Assembly: GCF_004745865.1 (NCBI RefSeq)
Contig: NZ_SRKZ01000007.1
Location: 186,001-250,000, forward strand
Direction: 5' to 3'
Length of the DNA stretch: 64,000 bases
DNA from: Hymenobacter wooponensis
GTDB taxonomy: Bacteria > Bacteroidota > Bacteroidia > Cytophagales > Hymenobacteraceae
Below the pieces are notes generated by a model. The model was not told where the DNA came from. It saw nothing but the letters and a program-made list of their open reading frames with translations, and ran no database searches. Position 1 is the stretch's first letter. Each line of letters begins with the position of its first letter. Shown in pieces: positions 44,989-52,055 of the stretch. The position numbers and the translations under genes were made by a program.

Positions 44989-46782
44989 CTACTTCACAAC
45001 CAACTCTTTCCGTACCTCCTCTTTTTGCTTCTCTGAGAGCACGCGGTACACATATCTGCCCGGTATCAGGCGAAGCGACAATGCGTCCTCTGATGCGCGT
45101 AATTCGTGGGTATAGATGGGCGAAATATCCTCCCGCATGGCTAGTTCTGGTTGTAGGTAGAGCTGTACCATCCGGCGGCCGGTGGTAGTGGTTGGCTTAA
45201 AAGGGCGCACGTCTAGGGACACTAGCTGGGCGTTGGTGGCATCAGAGTAAGGTAGGGGCAACTGGCCTAGGTCTAGGTTGTTGCGCACTACCAAGTCGTT
45301 TTCGGGGTAGGGAGAGAGGCGTTTGCCCTTGTGCAGCTGGTACACCACCTGGGCAGTGCCGGCAGGAGCAGCCACTAGGCCACCTCGTGCCTCATTGCTC
45401 ATGCGCGCCTGGTTGATGCTCAGAATGCGCCAGCCCGAGAGGTCGATGAGGTGCTGGGCCATCCATTTTTTGTCGGCTTGGCCGGGCATAATGAGGCGGT
45501 TCATGTGGGAGCCGCCGCCATACACAAACACCTTGGCGGCGGGGTCGTGGCGCACGGCATTATACAGGTTGGTGGCCTCGCCTAGCTCCCGTTCCTTTTG
45601 GTCGCGGGTAGCTTCGTAGGCCACCAAGGTAAAGCCTAGGTGGCGTGCCGTGCGGATTAGGTTGGCAAACGTGGCCTCGCGGGTGTAGAAGCCGGCTTTT
45701 AGGGGCAGCGGGTCCAAGCTGGCGGCCGCCGAGTCTTCGAGCGTTTCCAGGGCCAGATAGCGGAATCCTTGCTGATACAAGCCCGGTAGTAAAGCCGCGG
45801 CCAGGGCCCGGTGCCGGCCGAACGTGTGCGACTCATTCAGCATCACGGCCTGCACACCAGCCGCTTTCCGCAGGATTTCCGGCACCGCATCCAGGCTCAC
45901 TAGCGTATCAGAGGACATAGGAGTGGGCCGGCGAGTGGTTTCTGTGGGTGAGCTAGGCGCCGGGATTCTCACGTTGTTCCAACCCTGCTGCTGAAAATAC
46001 TCCACCGAGTCGGTGTTGCCGGCCATGGCGTGATACTGCTGCAGCATTTGCCACAGCATCCCATCAAGGCTAGGGTCGTTGCCCGCGCTGGGTGCGTGCC
46101 GGCTCTGGGCCAGCGCCGACAGCGGAGCCAGATAATCCCCATTTGGCCGACTTAGAAACGCATCATTGGCCAGCCGCACCGGCGACACCACCCGCGGCCA
46201 GCGCCCCTTCTGCACCGAAGGAAACGTGAATGTCACGAACTCCGCATCCATCTCAAAGCTCCGGTCGCGGATGGAGGTGCCGGGGCGGGAACTGCCTTCA
46301 TCCGTAGCCACCAGGTATAGCCAGCCCTGCTTGTCGGGCAGTGGCGCGGCGTATTCCATCAGCAAATCCTGGCCTACGGTGTCGGTGCGTTGGTAGCGGC
46401 CAGTGCCGTTTTCCTGAAATCCCAGGGCGTGCCAATCGGGGCTGCCGACCACGCGCAGGCCACGTATTCGGTAAGTTGGGTCTATGTATGTCTTGCCAGT
46501 AAACACCAGCGCCGCCTGCCGCCGCGAGAGGCCTAGCTGCTTCAGGCGCAGTTTGGTTACAGCATCAGGCTTGTTTTTGGGCCGCAGCTCTATATCGTAA
46601 TCCCCGTTAAGCAGCAGGCTGGTGTTGAGCTGGCGGTTGTAGAACGTGGTGGTCATAGTCTTCTGCTGTTCATTGCTCTTGGTGAGCGGGTGGGGCGAGG
46701 CGCAGGCCCCCAGGCCTATTGTGCAGGCAATAAGCGAGGCTCTGAGCGGTAGATACGAAAGCGGATTATGGCTGATTAGCAT
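44989..46782 (-). CDS. Lipoprotein with a TIKI/ChaN/erythromycin-esterase-like domain
   Basis: The 597-residue product has a lipoprotein signal (PLRASLIACTIGLGAC). Its first half (about 40-260) is beta-rich and unknown to me. The second half holds the superfamily pattern of TIKI/ChaN/EreA-like hydrolases: VQAVMLNESHTFGRHRALAA (Glu-Ser-His), FRYLALETLEDS, FTLVAYEATRDQKERELG and KVFVYGGGSHMNRL. In that superfamily these Glu and His residues bind metal or form the active site. A C-terminal part from about 510 to 597 is beta-rich. It is probably an envelope hydrolase; the substrate is unknown. Confidence 0.65.
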   Translation of the reverse strand: MLISHNPLSYLPLRASLIACTIGLGACASPHPLTKSNEQQKTMTTTFYNRQLNTSLLLNGDYDIELRPKNKPDAVTKLRLKQLGLSRRQAALVFTGKTYIDPTYRIRGLRVVGSPDWHALGFQENGTGRYQRTDTVGQDLLMEYAAPLPDKQGWLYLVATDEGSSRPGTSIRDRSFEMDAEFVTFTFPSVQKGRWPRVVSPVRLANDAFLSRPNGDYLAPLSALAQSRHAPSAGNDPSLDGMLWQMLQQYHAMAGNTDSVEYFQQQGWNNVRIPAPSSPTETTRRPTPMSSDTLVSLDAVPEILRKAAGVQAVMLNESHTFGRHRALAAALLPGLYQQGFRYLALETLEDSAAASLDPLPLKAGFYTREATFANLIRTARHLGFTLVAYEATRDQKERELGEATNLYNAVRHDPAAKVFVYGGGSHMNRLIMPGQADKKWMAQHLIDLSGWRILSINQARMSNEARGGLVAAPAGTAQVVYQLHKGKRLSPYPENDLVVRNNLDLGQLPLPYSDATNAQLVSLDVRPFKPTTTTGRRMVQLYLQPELAMREDISPIYTHELRASEDALSLRLIPGRYVYRVLSEKQKEEVRKELVVK

Positions 46783-47149
46783 AGGAATAGCAGATGAAGG
46801 ATACCGAAATGGAATGTATAACTAAAAAAATAGTTTACTGCTAAAGCTTCTTTTGCTTTGCCGCGTCAGCCTTGAATTTTCGGGACTTTGCCGGTTGAAT
46901 AAGCTCCTTAACTCGGCTGAAATGTGGCCGCGCAACTTCCCCCGGAAACTGCACGCTGCGTCTCGCCCAGAAAAACATTTGTTTGGAGTAAGTTTGCCGT
47001 TGAGGGAGCGTTTGGCATAACGCCGCACAAATCCTCGAAAAACGGGTTTATATCGGCACAAAAGCCACCTCAGAACATATACCAACGACGCAGAGGCTGT
47101 AATGGGGCGCCACGCAGCGGAGTCAAAAATTCTGCGTCACTTTGTGCTT
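46783..47149. other. Intergenic region between divergent genes
   Basis: 367 bp without a gene I can support. The exact -7 match TAAGTTTG lies at 46989-46996 and could drive lspA, leaving a leader of about 145 nt. Frames in this stretch have no family resemblance. Confidence 0.4.
46989..46996 (+). promoter_or_regulatory. -7 element TAAGTTTG upstream of lspA
   Basis: Exact TAnnTTTG match. A closer candidate, TCACTTTG, lies at 47137-47144, only 6 bp before the lspA ATG, and would give an almost leaderless transcript. Confidence 0.4.
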
Positions 47150-47803
47150 ATGAAGTATTGGAAGTATTACCTGGTGGCCCTGCTGGTCATCCTCATTGAT
47201 CAGCTCTCGAAGTGGGCCGTGCACACCTACATGGACCGCTTCGACGAAATTCACCTCATCGGCGACTGGTTTAAACTGCACTACACGCTGAATCCCGGCA
47301 TGGCTTTCGGCGTTGAGCTGCCCCCGCCCTACGGTAAAATTCTCCTTACCAGCTTCCGATTGGTGGCCGTGACGGGCATCGCCTACTACATCTACAAGCT
47401 CTGGCAGCGCCACGCCCCCAAAGGCCTTATCACCTGCGTTTCCCTGATTCTGGGCGGGGCCATCGGCAACCTGATCGATTCTATTTTCTACGGCATCATC
47501 TACAACAACGCCCCCATCACGGCGCCTACGCCCTGGTTTCACGGGCAGGTGATTGACATGCTCTACGTGGACATCTACGAAGGCATCTTGCCTGCTTCCT
47601 GGCCGCTGATAGGTGGCTCGCACGTTTCTCTCTGGCCCATCTTCAACATCGCCGACTCCGCCATCTTCGTAGGCGTGGCCCTGATCCTGATTTTCCAGAA
47701 TCGCTTCTTCAGCCACCACGAAGAAGACGCCCATCCCGTAGCCGCCGATGATGCCGCCGCCGCCCAGGCCCGCCACGACGCCGAAGCCTCAGAAGTAGCC
47801 TAG
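47150..47803 (+). CDS. lspA: Lipoprotein signal peptidase (signal peptidase II)
   Basis: The 217-residue protein starts MKYWKYYLVALLVILIDQLS KW at ATG 47150; the frame from 47102 adds a hydrophilic leader and is unlikely. Four membrane helices and the family motifs are present: IDQLSKW, HYTLNPGMAFG, GGAIGNLIDS (first catalytic Asp) and FNIADSAIFVG (second catalytic Asp). A loop before the last helix (PITAPTPWFHGQVIDMLYVD) is longer than in E. coli, as usual in Bacteroidota. The last 35 residues are His/Ala/Glu-rich. It cleaves prolipoproteins before the lipidated Cys, matching the several lipoproteins in this window. Confidence 0.95.
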   Translation: MKYWKYYLVALLVILIDQLSKWAVHTYMDRFDEIHLIGDWFKLHYTLNPGMAFGVELPPPYGKILLTSFRLVAVTGIAYYIYKLWQRHAPKGLITCVSLILGGAIGNLIDSIFYGIIYNNAPITAPTPWFHGQVIDMLYVDIYEGILPASWPLIGGSHVSLWPIFNIADSAIFVGVALILIFQNRFFSHHEEDAHPVAADDAAAAQARHDAEASEVA

Positions 47804-47820
47804 AGAACCCCTTAAATGCC

Positions 47821-47857
47821 AAAAAGGCCCGTTGGAACTACTCCAACGGGCCTTTTT
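47821..47857 (+). terminator. Terminator after lspA
   Basis: AAAAAGGCCCGTTGGA and TCCAACGGGCCTTTTT form a 16-bp perfect stem. It overlaps the upstream extension of the next reading frame and so supports that gene's start at 47910. Confidence 0.88.
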
Positions 47858-47909
47858 GTGTCTAATGTTTGTAGCTTCACTTTTTCCTTATTCACTTCAT
47901 CGAATATGT

Positions 47910-48281
47910 ATGCTTTTGAAGCAAAAGAGGATATACCGGGCTGACTTAAGAGCTAACTCTAATACGCTATACCTGTTTGGCGACAACGAAAGCAGACGTG
48001 GACTAGGCGGGCAAGCCAAGGAAATGTGTGGAGAACCAAACGCAATAGGAGTGAGAACGAAGCGTAAGCCTAGCTTGAAGGAAGCAGATTTCTGGACCGA
48101 CGAAACCCTGGCTAAAAACTGTCAGATGATTGACGAAGACTTAGCTCCAGCACGACATCATCTCGCCAAAGGTGGGACCGTAGTGGTACCAGAGGATGGT
48201 CTCGGGACCGGCCTAGCTCAATTGGAGCAACGAGCACCCCAAACGTTTGCCTACTTGGAACAAGCTATTCAAGCTTTATAA
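47910..48281 (+). CDS. Small protein of a phage-associated family (DUF7831-like)
   Basis: The 123-residue product starts MLLKQKRIYRADLRANSNTL YLFGDNESRRGLGGQAKEM, followed by CGEPNAIGVRTKRKP and, near the end, GGTVVVPEDGLGTGLAQLEQ. FGDN-x-x-R-x-GxGGQA-x-x-M-x-GEPNAIG is a recurring pattern in small proteins of phages and plasmids; I recall it as DUF7831. The DNA is lower in GC than its neighbours. No phage genes lie nearby, so it is probably a single acquired gene. Role unknown; the GEPNAIG-x-x-TK pattern suggests nucleotide or phosphate binding, which is inference. Confidence 0.6.
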   Translation: MLLKQKRIYRADLRANSNTLYLFGDNESRRGLGGQAKEMCGEPNAIGVRTKRKPSLKEADFWTDETLAKNCQMIDEDLAPARHHLAKGGTVVVPEDGLGTGLAQLEQRAPQTFAYLEQAIQAL

Positions 48282-48286
48282 AAGCT

Positions 48287-49273
48287 CTACCACAGGTTAT
48301 GCACCAGCGGCTTGATGCGCTGCTCGTAGATGCTGCGGACGGCTTCCATTTGTTCGCCTGATAGCGCGGGTAACTCTGCGGCACTGAGGTTTGACTCTAG
48401 CTGGCTGGGCTTGGAGGCGCCGGGGATTACGCAGCTCACTTCATCGAACATCAGTACCCAGCGCAGGGCAATGGGGGCGAGGTTGGGCTGATCGGGGAAC
48501 ACCTTTTTCAGCTCTTCCACGGCTGCTAGGCCAGTCTCGTAGTCAACGCCCGAGAAAGTTTCGCCCTTGTCGAAGGCGGCTCCGTCGCGGTTGAACTGGC
48601 GGTGGTCGTCGGGGGAAAAGGTGGTTTCGCGGGAGAACTTGCCGGTGAGTAGGCCACTAGCCAGCGGCACGCGCACAATCAGGCCTACATCGTGGCGCTT
48701 GGCCTCGCTAAACAGCAGCTCAGTGGGGCGCTGCCGAAACATGTTGAAGATAAGCTGAATGGTGGTGACGTTAGAAAACGTGAGGGCTTTAAGGCCTTCT
48801 TCCACCTTTTCCACGCTCACGCCCAGGTTCAGAATCTTGCCTTCCTCCTTGAGCCGATCAAACACCTCGAAGATTTCGGGGCGATAGTACACCTCCGTAG
48901 GCGGACAGTGCAGCTGAATCAGGTCGAGGGTTTCCAGCTGCATGTTGCGCAGGCTGGCCTCCACGAACTTCCGGATGGCCTCAGGCTGGTAGGCCTCATT
49001 CACGTGGGGCTGCAGCTGCCGGCCGCATTTGGTGGCCACGTACACGCGCTCAGAGCGGCTGCGTACGAGGCGGCCCACAGCTTTTTCGCTCTCACCGTCG
49101 CCGTACACGTCGGCAGTGTCAATGAAGTTGATGCCGCTATCCACGGCTTTATTCAAAATGGCGTCAGCAGTTTCGTGGCTGAATGGGTCGCCCCACTTGC
49201 CACCGACTTGCCAGGTGCCGAGGCTGATTTCAGAAACGTTAAAGCCGGTTTTGCCCAGTTTGCGGTAGTTCAT
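48287..49273 (-). CDS. Aldo/keto reductase
   Basis: The 328-residue protein has the AKR barrel with catalytic Asp and Tyr in NFIDTADVYGDGESEKAVGR, Lys in VYVATKCGRQ and His in LDLIQLHCPPTEVY. The NADPH-binding end is CVIPGASKPSQLESNLSA. The start MNYRKLGKTGFNVSEISLGT is typical of the AKR11/12-like group of bacterial reductases that act on sugar or small aldehydes. It converges with the phage-like gene (5-bp gap) and is divergent from the ABC gene, with a nested repeat between. Substrate unknown. Confidence 0.93.
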   Translation of the reverse strand: MNYRKLGKTGFNVSEISLGTWQVGGKWGDPFSHETADAILNKAVDSGINFIDTADVYGDGESEKAVGRLVRSRSERVYVATKCGRQLQPHVNEAYQPEAIRKFVEASLRNMQLETLDLIQLHCPPTEVYYRPEIFEVFDRLKEEGKILNLGVSVEKVEEGLKALTFSNVTTIQLIFNMFRQRPTELLFSEAKRHDVGLIVRVPLASGLLTGKFSRETTFSPDDHRQFNRDGAAFDKGETFSGVDYETGLAAVEELKKVFPDQPNLAPIALRWVLMFDEVSCVIPGASKPSQLESNLSAAELPALSGEQMEAVRSIYEQRIKPLVHNLW

Positions 49274-49300
49274 ATGTGTTGGTTGGGTTGAGTTTTGGTT

Positions 49301-49538
49301 GTCATTCCGAGCACAGCGAAGAATCTGAGGAGTGGCCTAGAGGTTGTTCATGCTCCTACAGACTGTCATGCTGAGCTTGTCGAAGCATCTCTACTGCTTC
49401 GTTGCAGAGGCCTAGGCCAGTAGCTAGCCAGAGGTAGAGATGCTTCGGCAAGCTCAGCATGACGGTCTTTTTCAACTTCCTGAACAGCTTTTAAGGCTCT
49501 AGGCCTGTCTCCAGATTCCTCGCTGCGCTCGAAATGAC
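49301..49538. repeat. Nested inverted repeats: one hairpin family inside another
   Basis: Outer arms 49301-49329 (GTCATTCCGAGCACAGCGAA onward) and 49512-49538 (inverse, ending GCGCTCGAAATGAC) belong to the family at 30269-30346. Inner arms 49365-49394 (GTCATGCTGAGCTTGTCGAA onward) and 49434-49463 belong to the family at 44868-44968. The inner loop holds GGCCTAGGCC. Together they fill most of the gap 49274-49612. Confidence 0.88.
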
Positions 49539-49577
49539 ATACGGTAGACTTGCGCCGCAAGCTACTGCCCGCCTGCC

Positions 49578-49585
49578 TATCTTTA
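49578..49585 (+). promoter_or_regulatory. -7 element TATCTTTA of the ABC ATPase gene
   Basis: One mismatch to TAnnTTTG. Transcription starting near 49592 supports translation from GTG 49613 rather than the frame opening at 49550. Confidence 0.45.
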
Positions 49586-49612
49586 CTTTTTTCCGCCTCG
49601 TCCCTCGTTGCC

Positions 49613-51613
49613 GTGTCCCAGCCCATTCTTTCCGTTCGTAACCTGACCATCGACTTCTCCAGCCACCGCGGCGACACGCGGGCCGTGGAGAACATTTCGT
49701 TTGATCTGCGGCGGGGCGAGACGCTGGCCATTGTGGGCGAGTCGGGCTCAGGCAAGTCTGTGACCTCGCTGGCCTTGATGGGGCTGATTCCGCTGCCGCC
49801 CGGCCGCATTACGTCGGGCGAGGCGCGGTTTCAGTCGGAGGCGCTAGGGGAGGTGGACCTGCTCAAGCTCTCCGAGGAGCAGCTGCAGCAGGTGCGCGGC
49901 AACGACATCGGGATGATCTTCCAGGAGCCCATGACCTCGCTGAACCCCGTGTATACCTGCGGCAGCCAAGTGGTGGAGGCCCTGCGCCTGCACACCACCC
50001 TCAGTGCCAAAGAAGCCGAGGCCCGCACCGTGGAGCTGTTCCGCATGGCCCAGCTACCGCGCCCCGAAAAGATCTTCAGCAGCTACCCCCACGAAATCAG
50101 CGGCGGCCAGAAGCAGCGCGTAATGATTGCCATGGCCATGGCCTGCAACCCAGCCATCCTCATCGCCGACGAGCCCACCACTGCCCTCGACGTGACGGTG
50201 CAGGCCCGCATGCTCCACCTCATCGACGACCTGCGCCGGCAGCACAACACTGCGGTCATCTTCATCACCCACGACTTAGGCGTGGTAGCGGAAATAGCCG
50301 ACCGCATCATGGTAATGTACCGCGGCCGGGTAGTGGAGCAGGGGCCGGTGCTAGACATCTTCACCAACCCTCAGCATCCCTACACAAAGGGCTTGTTGGC
50401 CTGCCGCCCAAAATTATCGGTTGGCAAAAAAAGATTACCGGTAGTAGCCGATTTCATGCGTGAAACGGCCGATGGAGGCTTTATTGCTACTGAAACTGCC
50501 CCTACGCAACTGCTTGCTAATGAAATTGGTGAAGCAGGTGGTGTAGCCTCTCAAAATGGCATTGAAACCACCAAAACGTTCCCCGTGGAACATCCTGTTT
50601 CACGCCCCGAAACGCCACTTTTTGGCCTGGAAACAGCACCTAGCTTAGAATCTGGGCAGCCGTTGCTGGAAACACCCAGTGTAGGGGTAGACGCTGTTTC
50701 GGAGATAGACGTGCCAAGTACGGTAGCCTCGGAGCCAGCAGTGGCCTACGAAGCCACCGCAGCCTCGGCGGGATCAGCTACCGGTGCTAGGCCACTCTTA
50801 GAGGTGCGCGACCTGAATGTGCACTTCCCCATCCGCAAGGGCTTCTTCAACCGCACCACCGAGTACGTGCGCGCCGTGGACGGGGTGAGCTTCGACATTT
50901 ACCCCGGTGAAACTGTCGGGCTGGTGGGCGAGTCGGGCTGCGGCAAGACCACGCTAGGCCGGACGCTCTTGCGCCTAGTGGAACCAACCTCGGGTAGTAT
51001 TCTGTTTGAAGGAGTGGATTTGGCCAATCTCCCAGCCGGGGAGCTCCGCCGCCGCCGCCGCGAGTTTCAGATGATCTTCCAGGATCCTTATGCTGCCCTC
51101 AATCCTATGCTGACGGTGGGCGAGGCCATCCAGGAGCCCATGCAAGTGCACGGTGTAGGCGGCACCCGCCAGCAGCAGAAGGCCCGCGTGCTGGAGCTGC
51201 TCCGCACCGTAGGCCTCCGGGAAGAGCACTACCTCCGCTACCCGCATGAGTTCAGTGGCGGACAGCGCCAGCGCATTTGTATTGCGCGGGCCCTGGCGCT
51301 CCAACCCAAGTGCATCATCTGCGACGAGTCGGTTTCGGCCCTCGACGTATCGGTGCAGGCCCAGGTGCTCAACCTACTCAACGACCTCAAACGCGAGTTC
51401 GGCATCACCTACCTCTTCATCACTCACGACCTCTCCGTGGCCCGCTTCATGTCGGACCGTTTGCTGGTTATGCGCCAGGGACAGATTGTAGAGAGTGGCC
51501 TAGCGGCCGAGGTCTACGCCAACCCGCAACACGAGTACACTCAGCAGCTGCTGGCCGCCATCCCGAAGGACGAGCCCTCGGACATTCGGGCAGCCGTAGC
51601 TAGTCGGGCATAG
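49613..51613 (+). CDS. Fused two-ATPase peptide/nickel-type ABC transporter ATP-binding protein
   Basis: The 666-residue protein fuses two OppD/OppF-like ATPases, as in GsiA and YejF. The first has Walker A GESGSGKS, signature ISGGQKQR and Walker B AILIADEPTTALDV; the second GESGCGKT, FSGGQRQR and CIICDESVSALDV. I start at GTG 49613 (MSQPILSVRNLTIDFSSHRG), where the domain begins. Oddity: about 130 residues between the domains (about 280-410), rich in Glu, Thr, Ala, Ser and Val, form a disordered linker longer than usual, and read as lower-GC DNA than the flanks. It would power import or export of oligopeptides; no permease or binding protein gene is adjacent. Confidence 0.92.
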   Translation: MSQPILSVRNLTIDFSSHRGDTRAVENISFDLRRGETLAIVGESGSGKSVTSLALMGLIPLPPGRITSGEARFQSEALGEVDLLKLSEEQLQQVRGNDIGMIFQEPMTSLNPVYTCGSQVVEALRLHTTLSAKEAEARTVELFRMAQLPRPEKIFSSYPHEISGGQKQRVMIAMAMACNPAILIADEPTTALDVTVQARMLHLIDDLRRQHNTAVIFITHDLGVVAEIADRIMVMYRGRVVEQGPVLDIFTNPQHPYTKGLLACRPKLSVGKKRLPVVADFMRETADGGFIATETAPTQLLANEIGEAGGVASQNGIETTKTFPVEHPVSRPETPLFGLETAPSLESGQPLLETPSVGVDAVSEIDVPSTVASEPAVAYEATAASAGSATGARPLLEVRDLNVHFPIRKGFFNRTTEYVRAVDGVSFDIYPGETVGLVGESGCGKTTLGRTLLRLVEPTSGSILFEGVDLANLPAGELRRRRREFQMIFQDPYAALNPMLTVGEAIQEPMQVHGVGGTRQQQKARVLELLRTVGLREEHYLRYPHEFSGGQRQRICIARALALQPKCIICDESVSALDVSVQAQVLNLLNDLKREFGITYLFITHDLSVARFMSDRLLVMRQGQIVESGLAAEVYANPQHEYTQQLLAAIPKDEPSDIRAAVASRA

Positions 51614-52055
51614 GCAGGAGTGGCCCAGCAGGAGTCAACGTTAAGTCAAACCCAGAACGTCATCTTGAGCGCAGTCGAAGGATCTCGCGCGCTGAGGCAA
51701 GAACGATTGTCGAGACGCGACACTTGGCTCTGCCGACCTCCGGTTCGCGTCTCGGCGTCAAAATTACTAGCCTAGAACGGGGCTAGCTAAACAACATCAG
51801 CAATACCGAGACGCGAAGTGTCGCGTCTCTATAACCGGGCAACCGTAACACTTGCCCACACCCGCGTAACTCAACCATAACCTTCCCCCTACCGGCGGAA
51901 ATAGTTATTTGCCGATATATTCCGTATCATCTCTCAGAAGCGCAGTTTAGCGCCTCAGTACCCTTACCCCGGAAGGCCTCGTATTACTACCAGCCTTCCT
52001 CATATCAACCCCGCCGCCTGCGAAAAAGACAACCACTGGCGGCTCTTATTTTCTG
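51614..52055. other. Intergenic region with a single repeat arm and a short palindrome
   Basis: 442 bp without a gene. GTCATCTTGAGCGCAGTCGAAGG (51659-51681) resembles one arm of a dispersed repeat whose partner I do not find. GAGACGCGACAC (51712-51723) and GAGACGCGAAGTGTCGCGTC (51808 onward) are related; the second is itself a hairpin. The rnr promoter should lie near the end of this gap. Confidence 0.5.

Noticed and set aside
46924..47199. 91-residue plus frame before lspA
   Set aside because: It overlaps lspA out of frame, has no family resemblance and lies in a gap with promoter elements.
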